In this document: piece by piece, positions 21,569-33,600 of the stretch
Layout: every line of letters starts with the position of its first letter
Position numbering within the stretch: position 1 is the stretch's first letter
NCBI RefSeq assembly: GCF_027921745.1
Contig: NC_079238.1
Location: 1,178,001-1,242,000, forward strand
DNA length: 64,000 bases
Source of the DNA: Schizosaccharomyces osmophilus
Lineage: Eukaryota > Ascomycota > Schizosaccharomycetes > Schizosaccharomycetales > Schizosaccharomycetaceae
Direction: 5' to 3'
Program-made: the position numbers and the translations under genes
Notes under the pieces: generated by a model
Databases searched by the model: none
Seen by the model: only the letters and a program-made list of their open reading frames with translations
Told to the model about the DNA's origin: nothing

Positions 21569-23194
21569 CTACAAAAAGCAATGCTCAATTCGAGCAGGCA
21601 AACAGCATTGAATCGTCTCGGCTGGAAATACAGCAGGCGCATGCTCAATTCTCATCTCACGAGCATTCGTAATTGAAGCCGTACTATGATGTCCACTCTC
21701 TGTAGACGTTTTTGTAGATGCCTCTGCAGACGATCTAGTTTGCCCTTTCCTTTCTTGCTCTCCTCTTTCCTTCTCTGGATCTTCCTCGTGCAATCCATTC
21801 CTCTTTTGGGTCGAAATACTTTCCGAATCCTTCTCCATCGTCTCCTTGGAATCTCGGGGACTCGTCCTCACGAATCTTTCTCGCTCACTCGTATCGCGCA
21901 AAAATTCGATCCGCAGAAAATGTTCCACCCCAAATTGCTGTGTCTCAAATGTCGTCGGACATTCTTCCGGAATGCTCATCGTGCAACTAAAGTTGTCTAA
22001 TCCGTACACGCACCGCGTCAATTTCGTCCATATCCTTCGCGTCACTCTTTCTGTGTTTGTGCTGTTCCGCATGCGAATCTTCGGTACAATTCGCTCTACA
22101 CTTTCCAACTGTACATGCAATTGTCGAATCGCTCCTCCCATCTCATTCACTTCCAATAGCATCATTTCTCCCGCTACATACTTTGACTTGTTGAACAAAA
22201 TTCGACACACTAGCTTTTGTTGATTCGCTATTTCATATCTTGTCGTCATCCGTCCAGGCGTTTCTTTTCTTCTCAACAAGCCCGACCTTTCCTTCTCTTT
22301 TTCTTCTTCTCTCTCCTCTTCCTTGCTTTCTGCTTCCTCTTTCCCCTTCTTCTCCCGCTCGTCTTCTCCTTCTCCTGCGTATGCGCTTCCCTCCACGTTC
22401 ATTAACGTAGCTAAGAATTGCTCTAATTTCTTTTTTCCATTTCCGGAATCGTCCCGCTCCTCCTGCATCCAAGTCTCGTCTATTTGCTCCTTCACTTTGG
22501 CGGGCTCAAAGTCAAAGATCGGTTTATGCACGTCGGCAAACACGTCCGGACCCGCAACAGGTACCTGGCTAAACTTTCCTAGCGGTAAATCCGGCCTTTG
22601 CTTGCTGTTTGGTAAAAAGTTGAGTCCAAATTCGTATTCCACACACGCATTATTGTCCGGGAACTGTGCTCCCACCACTAATTTGTGCTGAAACTCAAAG
22701 GCCACTCCTTTGTACGATGGAACCGTCTTTAGTGGAATCTTCCTTTGCATACGGAACCATTTGCTTTCCCCAGGTGCTAATACCATGTCCACTCCTAAAA
22801 TGTCCGGACGAGTCATGTACACAGGTGTCGCATTCTCTTCTTGTTGTTCCGAAGCTTCACTCAACGTGCTAGCTTGGTTCAATCCTAGCAAGGTTCCAAA
22901 CATTCCGCTAAGCGCATTCGAAACTGAATGACCCGTAGACGCTTTTGGGATATGCACTAAACCACTCATGGTCCGCTTGTTCAGTAATCCTTGGCGTTGT
23001 ACATTTTCAAATTCCGATACACGCACCAACGTAGGATCCAAATACATCTCTCCATGTATGGACGCATAACACAGCAGCAGTTGCAATGCACTCTGCGCTG
23101 TTTTCGAATTGGTGATTTTTACGATACAGTCAAACGTTTCTCCCACCTGTACCACATCCGACAAGCATTTAATTTCGACTTGGCATTTCGACAT
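21569..23194 (-). CDS. sat1: Rgp1-family subunit of the Ric1-Rgp1 Golgi exchange factor
   Basis: The frame extends to 23308 only via TTG; the first ATG (23194, MSKCQVEIKCLSDVVQVGETFDC) matches the start of the Rgp1 arrestin-like fold and gives 541 residues. The conserved PGESK motif (LAPGESKWFRMQRKIPL) and the PSYKGVAFEFQHKLVVG strand pair correspond to the human RGP1 'LDPGESKSY...PSFRGQSVKYVYKLTIG' region. Further family elements follow after a highly charged, expanded insert rich in E/K at about 300-340. Rgp1 with Ric1 activates the Rab Ypt6/Ryh1 at the Golgi. The central EEEREEEKEKE insert and the Ser/Arg/Glu-rich region near 450-500 look like species-specific low complexity. The symbol follows my recollection of the S. 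pombe gene. Rfc1 diverges upstream. Confidence 0.82.
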   Translation of the reverse strand: MSKCQVEIKCLSDVVQVGETFDCIVKITNSKTAQSALQLLLCYASIHGEMYLDPTLVRVSEFENVQRQGLLNKRTMSGLVHIPKASTGHSVSNALSGMFGTLLGLNQASTLSEASEQQEENATPVYMTRPDILGVDMVLAPGESKWFRMQRKIPLKTVPSYKGVAFEFQHKLVVGAQFPDNNACVEYEFGLNFLPNSKQRPDLPLGKFSQVPVAGPDVFADVHKPIFDFEPAKVKEQIDETWMQEERDDSGNGKKKLEQFLATLMNVEGSAYAGEGEDEREKKGKEEAESKEEEREEEKEKERSGLLRRKETPGRMTTRYEIANQQKLVCRILFNKSKYVAGEMMLLEVNEMGGAIRQLHVQLESVERIVPKIRMRNSTNTERVTRRIWTKLTRCVYGLDNFSCTMSIPEECPTTFETQQFGVEHFLRIEFLRDTSERERFVRTSPRDSKETMEKDSESISTQKRNGLHEEDPEKERGEQERKGQTRSSAEASTKTSTESGHHSTASITNAREMRIEHAPAVFPAETIQCCLPARIEHCFL

Positions 23195-23626
23195 GTTCTT
23201 TTTCTCCCACAACTGGTATTGTTTTTCACCTTGCAAACGTAGGTCGATATGTAAACAGTCCGAGTTTAACCGTCTCTCGCCAAAACTTCTGTACACTGGA
23301 ATTAGCAAAACCTTTCTTTCAATAAACGTTTCTAATCAATGGCATTTCTGCCAATGCTCTACACTCGGATTTGCTTGTTTTCTAGTAATCCTAACCGTCG
23401 ATGGGTGATTCCATAGTCCCATTCCAAGGTCTCCTTTTCCACTCATCGCTCCATATCGTAATCTCAATTTCCATAGTCCAGTCCTCCTCCGCAACCATTT
23501 ACCGTAGTGCAAGCTGCGTATCCCAAAGCCCGAAAAGACTTAGGAGAACTAGGTAGAGCAAATGTTTGTACAAATTGTCAATATTTACGACTTGTAAGAT
23601 TGCGCTGTATTTATATTCTTGTCAGA
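23195..23626. other. Divergent intergenic region sat1/rfc1
   Basis: 432 bp shared 5' region. A short uORF (ATG GAA TCA CCC ATC GAC GGT TAG, minus strand) lies in the possible sat1 leader. No other feature seen. Confidence 0.45.
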
Positions 23627-26596
23627 ATGAATAATTCTGACATTCGAAGCTTTTTCGGCGGTGGAAATAAGCAAAAAAAACAACCCGCAGCTCCCCAAGT
23701 ACGCGGTTTCACCTTTTTCAGATCCATTGGATGAAGCTTACCCTTCTTTTAGAACGATTCTTCAAGCGCAAACCATTCACAAAAGAAGAAACGTGTTGTT
23801 GTTTCTGACGATGAGTCTACAGACGTTGATTCTCGTCCGGCTTCCAATGGTTCCGCAAAGGAAAATAGTCCATCAACTCAAAAAAGGTACACTGAGTTTT
23901 TCTTGTCTCTTCTTATGCCTCCCATCCTTTTCTAACCAAAATTAGACAAAAAGTAAATGCTGCTCCGTCAGCAACTGAACCTGAGACGTACGCATTCTTC
24001 CTTGCCTTGCCATGTTGAAAACGCACTTTTTGCTAACTTATACTTTTTTAGCACAGTTGATAAAAAGCCTGATATTCCTATAGAGGATTCTTCTGACGTT
24101 CTTGCTAATGATCGCCCAATTTCGTCGCCAGTCGTATCTGTACCAAGAACTTCCTCGCGAGTGGGTAAGACTTCCTCTCCACACTTGGAATCTTCGAAAG
24201 AGGTAAAAGAAGAAGAAAATGAGCTTCCTTCAGCTCCTGCAACTAAACGAACCCGTCGCGCCCTTCCTCCTAGCATTTCAGAAACGCCAGAAGTCCCAGA
24301 ACCCGCGGCTCCTCCTGTCCCGAAGAAGTCAAATGTAAAGCTTAAAAATCTTCCTAGGTTTTCTCCTGAGGCTACAAAGATTATGCAGTCTGTGCCTCTG
24401 ATTGATATCGATTCCATTGGTGTTATGGCTCCTGGTGGTTTTTATGATCGTGCCGACACTACACAAGCCCCAGGATCAAAGGCTATTCCTACAGGAAATG
24501 ATAATTGTCTTTCAGGTCTAAGCTTCGTAATTACAGGCATTCTAGAAACTTTGACCCGTCAAGAAGCAACCGATATAGTAAAACAATACGGTGGAAAAGT
24601 GACCGGTTCGCCTTCGAATAAGACAGACTTTATTCTTTTGGGCGAGAATGCCGGTCCCCGTAAAGTCGAAACGATAAAACATCATAAAATTCCAGCGATA
24701 AATGAGGATGGTCTTTTTTATTTACTCAAGACTCTTCCCCCATTAGGTGGCTCTGGAGCAGCCGCTCAAGCTGCTCAAGTAAAGCGTGAACAAGAAGACG
24801 TGAAAATTCGTGAAACTGCAGCCAGGCTTGCTCCAGATACCGCTGCTCAAAAAGTACAGCCTACTAATCAGTTATGGACGACAAAGTACGCTCCTACCTC
24901 TTTGAAGGACATATGTGGTAATAAAGGTGTAGTGCTCAAGTTGCAAAAATGGTTACAGGACTGGCCCAAGAACTTGAAATCTAATTTTCGTAAGCCGGGT
25001 CCTGATGGTTTAGGTTTATACAAAGCTGTGTTGTTATCAGGACCTCCAGGAATTGGTAAAACTACTGCAGCACATTTAGTAGCTAATCTGGAAGGATTCG
25101 ATATTTTGGAATTTAATGCTAGTGATACCCGAAGTAAGCGTCTACTAGATGAGCAATTACAAGGAGTGACTGATAGCCATTCCCTGGCTGGTTATTTTTC
25201 CTCCGCGTATGTGCCAGTTGATCAATCCAAATCGCGCTTGGTTTTAATCATGGACGAAATTGATGGCATGTCTTCTGGTGATCGTGGTGGTGTGGGCCAA
25301 CTGAATGTCCTTATAAAAAATACCAAGGTTCCTATTATTTGTGTGTGCAATGATAGATCACATCCAAAATTAAAACCTCTTGATCGGACGACTTTTGATT
25401 TGCGTTTTCGACGTCCCGATGCTAATTCGCTGCGTTCCAGAGTCATGTCGATAGCATATCGTGAGGGATTGAAGCTTTCACCTCAAGCGGTGGATATGCT
25501 TGTTCAGGGGACGTCGTCTGATATGCGTCAAATTGTCAATTTGCTTTCCACTTGGAGGTTAGGAAGTAAGGAAATGAACGTTCAAAATAGTCAGTCAGCT
25601 GTAAAGCAAGCTGAAAAACACATTGTGATGAAGCCTTGGGATATCTGCAGTCGATATTTGCATGGCGGATTATATCATCCTTCAAGTAAAGCTACGATTA
25701 ATGATAAATTGGAATTGTACTTTAATGATCATGAAATTTCTTATTTAATGGTACAAGAAAATTATCTCAGTACAACCCCTGATCGAACTCGGCAAGAGCC
25801 ACCGAAAATGGCAAACTTGAAGCATTTGGAATTGATCTCCAAAGCCGCTGAATCTTTTTCTGATTCCGATCTTGTCGATAGCATGATCCATGGCCCGCAA
25901 CAGCACTGGTCATTGATGCCAACACATGCTTTGTTATCGTGTGTAAGACCAGCATCATTCGTTGCTGGATCTGGATCCAGACAGATTAAATTTACCTCTT
26001 GGTTAGGAAATAATTCCAAAACGAACAAGCTTAACAGAGTGCTTCGTGAAATTCAGCTTCATATGCGTCTAAAGGTGTCTGCCAATTCTTTGGAAGTTCG
26101 ACAACATTATATTCCAATATTGTATGAGTCATTAGCAATGCGCTTATCTAGAGACCAAGGAGAAGCAATTCCTGATATTATTCAACTAATGGATGAATAC
26201 TTCTTGAACCGTGATGATTTTGACGCAATTATGGAAGTTGTCTTGCCCGCCGATGTCGGTGAGCAATTGATGAAAGGAGTACCTACAACTGTCAAGTCTG
26301 CATTTACGAGAAAGTATAACTCTTCGAATCATCCAGTTGCTTTTATCGGTTCAAGCGATGTTCTTCCCACGAAAGGTTCACGCGCTCCAGAAGTGCCAGA
26401 TGTGGAAGATGCTCTTGAAGCTGAGGATGAAGTTGTCGAAGCTGAAAGTGAAAAAGAAGAAGACGATACGGATTTGAGTAAGGACAAATTTATTTCTGTC
26501 CCCAAAAAACCGGCGAAAACAACAAGGAAGCCCAAGGCAGATGCAGGATCATCTACCTCGGCGCCCAGTCGTCGAGGCAGAAAGAAAACAACATAA
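23627..26596 (+). CDS. rfc1: DNA replication factor C large subunit
   Basis: Four exons: 23627-23698, 23753-23886, 23946-23987 and 24052-26596, giving about 930 residues. The protein starts MNNSDIRSFFGGGNKQKK, a PIP-box-like N-terminus shared by Rfc1 proteins. Donors are GTACGC, GTACAC and GTACGC; branch sites TTCTAACC and TTGCTAACTT precede the last two acceptors. A BRCT domain occupies about 233-312 (LSFVITGILETLTRQEA...KTDFILLGENAGPRK). The AAA+ domain has Walker A SGPPGIGKTT at about 412-421 and Walker B LIMDEIDG with D484/E485. The C-terminal collar is followed by an acidic then basic tail. Rfc1 with Rfc2-5 loads PCNA at primer-template junctions. Small upstream exons would be missed by ORF calling. 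The exon 2 end depends on a poly-A run of six before GGTACAC. Confidence 0.94.
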
Positions 26597-27607
26597 TAGA
26601 ACAGTAACTTTTCCAAGTTAAAAATAGTTTAAGGTTTTTTATATGCATATCAATTCATTCATGACGGTTGGCTATAATTCGTTTCGTCTCATTCAGTCAA
26701 ACAGGAGCAAAAGACTACGTGTTTATGCTATCTGTAGTGTTTGCATTTTCAAGTCCCTGTTTATCATAGGATTCAACTTTTTTTTTATAACTATATAAGT
26801 TTGCATATCAAATGATATTTGCAGCAACTGTAAATTGAAATAAAAGCCGTTTCTGTAAATGGAATCATTACTTTTTTTTATTTATTAAGGAGCTACATGG
26901 TACGTTTATTACATATGAATATTGGTACTTTGTATACCCTAGATATCTGATAAAATATGTCGCCGAAGCTGGGATGATCAAAGGCGACATCGTTCTTCAA
27001 AAGGTAAATGGATTCTTTTTTTTTTCAGCATATTAATTCAATTTCGACACGGAATTGTCATTTATTTACAAGAGAAAAGCACAGAGTCCAAATCCTTGTG
27101 CTAGTATTTTCACCAAATACCGTATTCTTAAATCTTGTTATACATTATTACGAATAACATACCTGTACCGTAATAAATAAACAATTAATAAATGAAGAAA
27201 ATAGCAATAATAAGAGCTTTCAAGATTAGAACCTTTTTATGTAGTTTTGAAATGTATTGATCAAAAAAGAATTTAATTAAGAAAATATACAACTGGATAA
27301 AATGCAATATAGAACTCATTTGAAGTAGATATCATTGATGACCTATTAGCTTTTCTATTAATTTTTTTTTTTAGGATATACACTTTTGAAAATGGGATTT
27401 CATAAGTTGGCTCAATGAATGGATTTCAATTTCAATTTTATTTCTTCTTCTTTCTTTCATCTTTCATCTTTTTTTTTTTTTTTTTTTTTTCCTTTTTTTC
27501 TTGTTTTTGTTTTATTTACTAATCATCCCATCTCGCACACGCTCACTATTTCATTCTTTCCTGAACTAGCTAGGTATGCGGGTGTTTCCATCTTACCATT
27601 TACAAAG
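26597..27607. other. Intergenic region rfc1/rib3
   Basis: 1 kb, AT-rich, with long T runs at 27361-27372 and about 27470-27490 and pyrimidine-rich sequence leading into rib3. A perfect 8-bp inverted repeat at 26957-26990 is listed separately. A Phe-rich reading frame at 27419-27724 is the pyrimidine tract read through. Confidence 0.5.
26957..26990. repeat. Inverted repeat / stem-loop
   Basis: ATGTCGCC (26957-26964) and GGCGACAT (26983-26990) pair perfectly around an 18-nt loop. The segment is GC-richer than the AT-rich flanks. It is 360 bp past rfc1 and 620 bp before rib3. No family recognised. Confidence 0.55.
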
Positions 27608-28326
27608 ATGCTTTCATCCATTGAAGAAGCAATTCAAGACTTCAGTATGATAGTTGTTTCAAAATTTTCATTTAATTTTAACAGAGAGTGTAGAGAACGG
27701 AAAGTTTCTCGTCGTTTTGGATGATGAAACACGCGAAAATGAAGGTGACTTAATTATCGCAGGCGCGAATCTTACAACAGAACAAATGGCGTTTCTTGTT
27801 CGACATTCAAGGTAATGCAAAAAAATTCGTGTTACGGACATCTTATTGACTTTAATTGAATAGTGGCTATGTGTGTGTTCCTATGACTGGTGAACGTTTG
27901 AACGAACTAGATATCCCTATGATGGTTGAGCACAACGAAGAAAGAATGCGAACAGCATATGCAGTAACAGTCGACTTTACCGAAGGAGTCACTACTGGAA
28001 TTTCTGCGCATGATCGTGCACTCACGACCAGACAATTGGCCAACCCACAGTTAAAGAATCCTAAAGCCTTTAATCGACCAGGCCATGTCGTGCCCTTAAG
28101 AGCTCGAGAAGGCGGTGTTTTGGCTCGTGATGGTCACACAGAAGCTGCCGTTGATTTGTGCAAACTTGCAGGCCTACCTCCCGCCGCTGCTATCTGTGAG
28201 CTCGTTCGTGATGAGGATGGACTAATGTCTCGTTTTGACGATTGTGCACGATTCTGTTCCCAATGGGGAATTAAAATGATCACCATCAAATCTCTTATAG
28301 AATACATCAAGGAGCACCCATTTTAA
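27608..28326 (+). CDS. rib3: 3,4-dihydroxy-2-butanone 4-phosphate synthase
   Basis: Three exons (27608-27644, 27685-27811, 27864-28326) encode 208 residues. Splicing gives [35 protein letters not shown] and FLVRHSSGYVCVPMTGERLNEL. These match the family's acidic loop (D-D-E-x-R-E-N-E-G-D), which binds Mg2+ and ribulose-5-phosphate, and the RH-x-SG-x-x-C motif. HDRALTTRQL and the GHVVPLRAREGGVLARDGHTEA histidine/acidic motif complete the active site. The enzyme makes the four-carbon unit of riboflavin from ribulose 5-phosphate. Intron 1 is only 40 nt. It converges with arx1. Confidence 0.95.
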
Positions 28327-28726
28327 AACATATATAAGGCTTAGGACTGGACACAGGTAGTTGCTTTTGATACGATCTTTCCTCTTTTTGGTTAATTCCC
28401 CTACCCGTATTATTTTATTTTTGCTTTTTATTTTTTTGTCCATAAAAAATGTACAGACGAGCGAATGCTAAACTTCTAATAAATGAATCATTGAAGAAGA
28501 TTCATGACTTTTTACGTACATAATTACACAGTTTGATATGTTATCTTTGTTTTCATTTACACATTGACAATAGGTTACTTCCTTTTTTCTTTTACCACAT
28601 ATTCTTCAACCAAGTAAACCTCTATTTTATTGATCCCAACAAAATCTTCATAAACCAAAAAAGTCAACCTTTTCAACTTTTTTATAAGTTTTTCTTTTTG
28701 TTTCAACGAAGCATCCATATTTCCGT
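28327..28726. other. Convergent intergenic region rib3/arx1
   Basis: 400 bp of overlapping 3' UTR territory, T-rich. Nothing further seen. Confidence 0.5.
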
Positions 28727-30262
28727 CTATTCCAGCGAAACCATCTTTACACGACTTTGCATACCTTCGCCAAACATGTATGCATCTGTTCCTTCAATTA
28801 AAGAAAAGTCACTCTTAACATAACTAGGAGGAGTTGGGATAGTTAGGCAGAATAAATCGGCAGAAGTATTAGGCTTAGCAATGACTGTTAATTCCTCACG
28901 TGCAATAAGTGTAGAAGGAGAAGCAACCATCACGGGATGGGACACAACAATGTGTCTGTCCACCAATTCCTTCAAACCTAACAGGTTTCGTTCCGTAGTT
29001 AAAGAACGGATATGAAAGGGGTAAACGGATTTCTTCTCCTTTATTTCAGAGAGTAAAGCTCGAGAAGCCTTTAATTTTAACATATAAGAAACATTAACAT
29101 CATGTATGTAAACCGTAGGTTTCAAATCTGGATGCTCTCTAAGGTGGTCAACTGGTTTAGAAGACATAGAAATATCGATAATCCATGCTTCTTTCGGCAT
29201 AACATGCCAGTTGTCCAAATCTGCCAGCAAATCACCAGCAGGATCCAAGGGATCCGTAGAACCCTTCTGAGCCTCCTCCTCTTCTTCTTCTGGTGCAGGC
29301 CATTCAACTGCAGCCTTTGCGTCCTTTCCTTCCTCCAGTCGATCAACAGTTATCTGTCCAACAAGATATCTGTCAATACGGCGAATGCGAGATCCTGGAG
29401 CAACATGAACGTGATATTGAGCAGCGATGTCTTCAACAAGCTTACGCAACCTGGGACCCGTAACAGGATTTGAAGGATCCACAGTGGAAATCATATTCGC
29501 GACACTTTTGGTAGCAAAATGAGCAGCGCAGATAGCATCAGCCCCAGGCCCAATGTAAGGACCCATTCCGGGTTGAGGTGGAGGTGTTACCACCACAGTG
29601 TGACAAATACTAGCAGTGTAACCATCGATGTGACAAGCCATTGCACTAAAAAATTAAGCTGTCAGTATTCATGAATGCCATATGAATCATTTTTACTTAC
29701 ACTTTTGTTACATCACCAATTTGGAGACGGTAGCAGTTCTCAACATTGTTGACCAATGTTTCAGGACCTGGAGAATAATTGAAGGCACAATTATTGACAC
29801 AAACGCTAGTGGGTTCAGCCAAACCTTTTTCATATCGCTTTGATTTGTACATAGAAGCAACCTAGACGTGTTAGAAATCCATAACGACATCGTGCATGAA
29901 CAAAAAAGACCATTAGATGAGAAGATTTCGACGCAGGCGCTGATAGTGTCAAGCTTTTTCTTCACTTGAATCATAACGACGGCATCAACTGATCTCTTCC
30001 ATATAAAAGAAACAGTAATAAAAATAATGTTTCTTTTGATGGTCGTTTTCCCAATGTTCTCTCATGGCCAATTCATTTCACTTACCATTTCTTCGATGAA
30101 TTGGTCGCCTAAACCACATATTTCACGCACCGAAGCACCAGGAACAAAAAGAGGAGCAAGTTTATGGAAAGCTTTACTCACGACAGCACCAGCATCCTGA
30201 TATTTTGTAATGAAATTTTCATCTTTTACAGGACCTGCTTGTATAGGTTGATCAATTTCCAT
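28727..30262 (-). CDS. arx1: Ribosomal export/60S biogenesis factor of the Arx1/Ebp1 (peptidase M24-like) family
   Basis: Three exons on the minus strand (30262-30086, 29861-29701, 29645-28727) give 418 residues. The order TKYQDAGAVVSKAFHKLAPL, EPTSVCVNNCAFNYSPGPET, IGDVTKVAMACHIDGYTASICHTVVV and TVYIHDVNVSYMLKLKASRALLSEI follows human EBP1/PA2G4 and fungal Arx1. The pita-bread fold of methionine aminopeptidase 2 is present, but the metal-ligand Asp of the 'DxGxxxDG' motif is replaced (KVAMACHIDG), so it is expected to be catalytically inert. Arx1-type proteins sit at the polypeptide exit tunnel of pre-60S particles and promote nuclear export. An acidic run (EEEEEE) with a local insertion lies near the middle. 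Intron 1 is 224 nt, long for this genus. The paralogue Cdb4 is an alternative identity; synteny favours Arx1. Confidence 0.85.
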
Positions 30263-30628
30263 GATAGTGTAGAAGGGACTCCCAAAAAAGAAGAAAAAAA
30301 AACAGCAATTCCAGTAATCCTTGCGAAATGAGCAAAGAACACGGAATATGAAAGGAATGCTCTTTTCAGGATGGTGCTGCTTATAGTGACTTGAGTTAAG
30401 AGAATAGCGATGTAATTTTACAAAGTGATAAAACGATAACAAAATGGGAGATATGTATCCGAAATGCGGTGTAGTACTGTAAAGTTATTTAGTGCAAACA
30501 CTCAGTTTTGCTACCTTCTAAAAGAAATTGGTACGAAAAAAACAGCTAGTGGAATTTTACACCTATCCTTTGCCAAAACGGTAACAAAGGCCGCAGTAGC
30601 AATTCTAGAGAGCGTGAATAACGTGAAA
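30263..30628. other. Divergent intergenic region arx1/utp10
   Basis: 366 bp between the two start codons. The utp10 frame is open upstream of its ATG from 30464, but that extension is not family-like. No other feature. Confidence 0.5.
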
Positions 30629-33600
30629 ATGGCTTCTTCTCTTCAGAAGCAGCTACAGCAAGTACAGAACGACAATGTTCTGAAAGCTGGTAAGATTCGG
30701 CGGGCACCGTCGTTATTATACGAGCCCAAAGTTGCTGCTGATATGGATTTGGAAGAAATCTATGTTACAGCAGTAAGTGGTTTTCATGAGTTGGCGGTTC
30801 GTGAACCTCGTTTGTTACATTATGAAAAAACTTTATTAGGTGAACAATCCGTTCACGTCGATAGATTGACATTGGATAAAGCTGAAAACGAAAAATTAAA
30901 TAAGGAGTGCGTTCATTTGCTGCGACTCTTGGCTCCTTTCTTTACGTACAAAACTACCTTGAAGGTGCTAGAATGGTTAATTCGCCGTTTTAGCATTCAA
31001 GAGTATATCGCTGATGAGTTTTTGCTCACCTTTTTCCCTTATCACGATCATCCTTTTTTTGCACGGGTCTTGGCATGCTCAAAACCAAATTCAAGACCCA
31101 TGCTTTTTTTGAAACCCGCTATAGAAATGCGTGTTGCGCTGTCACGAGCCGACGTAGTGCATGCTATAATTCGTGACAAAGATTTGCTGTCGATGTTTGC
31201 GCAATTCGCCCAAGCTTCTGCAGAGTCGAATACGATGTACCCGATTCTTGCTCGATTTTGGGCTGGTGTCTTTTTAGAATCCATGGTTTCATGGTCGTCT
31301 TCTAACGTTGACTCCAATATTATCATGGATCGTCTATTCTTGTACATATCTTACGCCGTCAGCTATCCGGCGAGCACCAGTTTTCAGATTTCTGGATTTA
31401 TGTGCTTATCTGCGCTTGCCGTTTCTTTTCCTTTACATGTTTCAATTATTCCTCCTCTTTTAGACGCCATCACGCTTCGTATTACTGCCGATAATATCCG
31501 TCAAGCTTTGATTTGTATAGGTCATTTGTTACAGACCCACCAGGGTGCAGTAGAATTTCAACAAGAATGGGCTGACCGTTTGGAAGCTTATGGCTCTTCC
31601 AAATTGCTTTTGGAATTAAATCAAAAGCATCGCTTGGATAAATTGTTTACAATTTATTGGTTGACTTTACTCAAAACTAAAAAATCTAATAAACGTGAGC
31701 TTCTTCATTTATTAGACAATTCGTTCTCACATCTTCATATTTCCTTTGAGCAGGCTAAAATATTGCTCTCGACAATTTCGTTGCAATCGGAATATCCCAC
31801 ATTGCAAAGTTATCGCCGGGTTATTAGTAATGTAGATATGAAAGAGAAAAACGTTACCAAGGATGTTCCAACAACTGGCGTTGTTGGACAACCTAAAGCT
31901 GAAGACTCAAAGGTTTCCACAAAAGCTGACAAACGAGCCTTACGTGCTAAGATTGATTCGTTTGAAGAACCCGCTGATTATACTATGTGCATCTCTTTGG
32001 CTAATGATGTAACGTCTGTCGATGCAAGCTATTTCAATAACTTACTATCCAAGTTCAGTAAGAAGATTCCTTTTTTGACTTCTTGTATTATTTTTGGGGA
32101 AGAAGAAACCGCTGCCATGGCTTTAGCGAGTATGGAAAACATCATTGGTTCTCAGGTGAATACCGATTTCCAGGCTCTTTTGCCTACAGCTCTTTATGCC
32201 TTGACTCATGCTTCGCCCAAAATCAGATCCAAAGCACTTTCAATCATATCAGCAATTCCTCGTTCAACCGAGAAGAGTATATCAGATGTATATGGGCTGA
32301 ACGATCCCGAGTTTGAAAACTTCAAATGGTTAAGTTTCGAAGAAATTCGGGTTTTCTGTACAGATTATATCCTTAGTCGCTTTTCCGAACTTACTTTGGA
32401 CAATAGTTATGTCTTCTCTTATATTGGAGAAAATTTGTATGCCGAGAAGAAGAGCAAGGACTTATCTGTTAAACTGGCTGTCACCTCTTTTTTGACATCG
32501 CATGCGTATAGTAGTCAATTTACAGAGATCCGTGTTTTCCTGTTGGAAGTTCTGCATCATGTTCATGGAAAGGTTAACGACATGAAGCAGCATCTTCTGT
32601 CTCCTAAACTGACTAATCTTTCAGAACCCAATAACATTGAGCAAGCAAAGCAAGTCACTACAAAAGAGGCTGAAGCAATCGTTAAAGTTTTTGATCAACA
32701 TTACTTTGCTTCTATGTTGGCATTGGTTAAGACGGAGTCAGCGTTATCTCAGGCTGCTTGCAAGCATTTAGTCACTTTGCAAGAAAAGTTAAAGGACCCA
32801 CAATATTTAGAGTTGGTTCGCACTTTGATTGAATCTGAAGACCAACCTTCGTATTTTATTGATACTTTGGATGCTCTCAATATCCCTTCTTATGTGTTCC
32901 AAAAACTGCTCGAAAAAATTCAATTTAGTAGTAAGAATGGTGCATCCTCTAAACGGACACGTGGTAAAGAAGGAATATCTGCTTTTGAATTACGAAAAGT
33001 GACTCGTGTTTTGGAACTTCTCGAAACTAAGACTGCTGCAAGCCATCGTTATTTAATTGTTCCTTTGTTTGACATCCTTAATCAAGTTATCAGTTTAAAG
33101 GACCATATTGTCTCGGCCAACTATTTGCTTCAGTTATTGCTTGGTCTTCTGTATGATATGGTTTGTGCTGCTCCCGTCAAAGAACTGTCTCCCTCTATCA
33201 GAATCGATACATTAGTGGGCTGTATTAGATCTTCGAACAATCCCCAAATTCAGAATAAAGCTTTGCTACTTGTTAGTGGACTTTCTCATGCTGCTCCGGA
33301 AGTAGTTTTGCATGGAGTTATGCCCATATTCACTTTCATGGGAACTACAGTTTTATCCCGCGATGATGCGTTTTCGATTCATGTCATTGAACAGACAATT
33401 AAAACCGTTATTTCTGCTTTGGTTAAACTTTCAAGTGATTTCGATTCTTCACTGTTGATTTCATGCTTCGTTAACGCGTTTCCTCACATTCCTCAGCATC
33501 GCCGTCTTCGATTATATCGGATGCTTTTACAAACGATCGGAACTCACAAGTTTATGTCCGTTATTCTCATCCAATTCGCTGAAAAGGCCGTTGCCGCTAA

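Noticed and set aside
21150-21611. 153-codon plus-strand reading frame between ssn6 and sat1
   Set aside because: It runs through the GGGCAGA minisatellite, is antisense to the sat1 end and has no family-like sequence.
23753-23987. Apparent frame conflict between rfc1 exons 2 and 3
   Set aside because: It arose from counting seven instead of six A before GGTACAC; with six, the frame is continuous and no frameshift exists.
26957-27607. Possible riboswitch upstream of rib3
   Set aside because: FMN riboswitches are bacterial and no conserved core is seen; the hairpin is 620 bp from the gene.
27419-27724. 101-codon Phe-rich frame before rib3
   Set aside because: It reads a pyrimidine tract and then merges out of exon 1 of rib3 into its first intron.
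30464-30628. 55-residue N-terminal extension of Utp10
   Set aside because: Not family-like; starting at 30629 gives the expected N-terminus and length.
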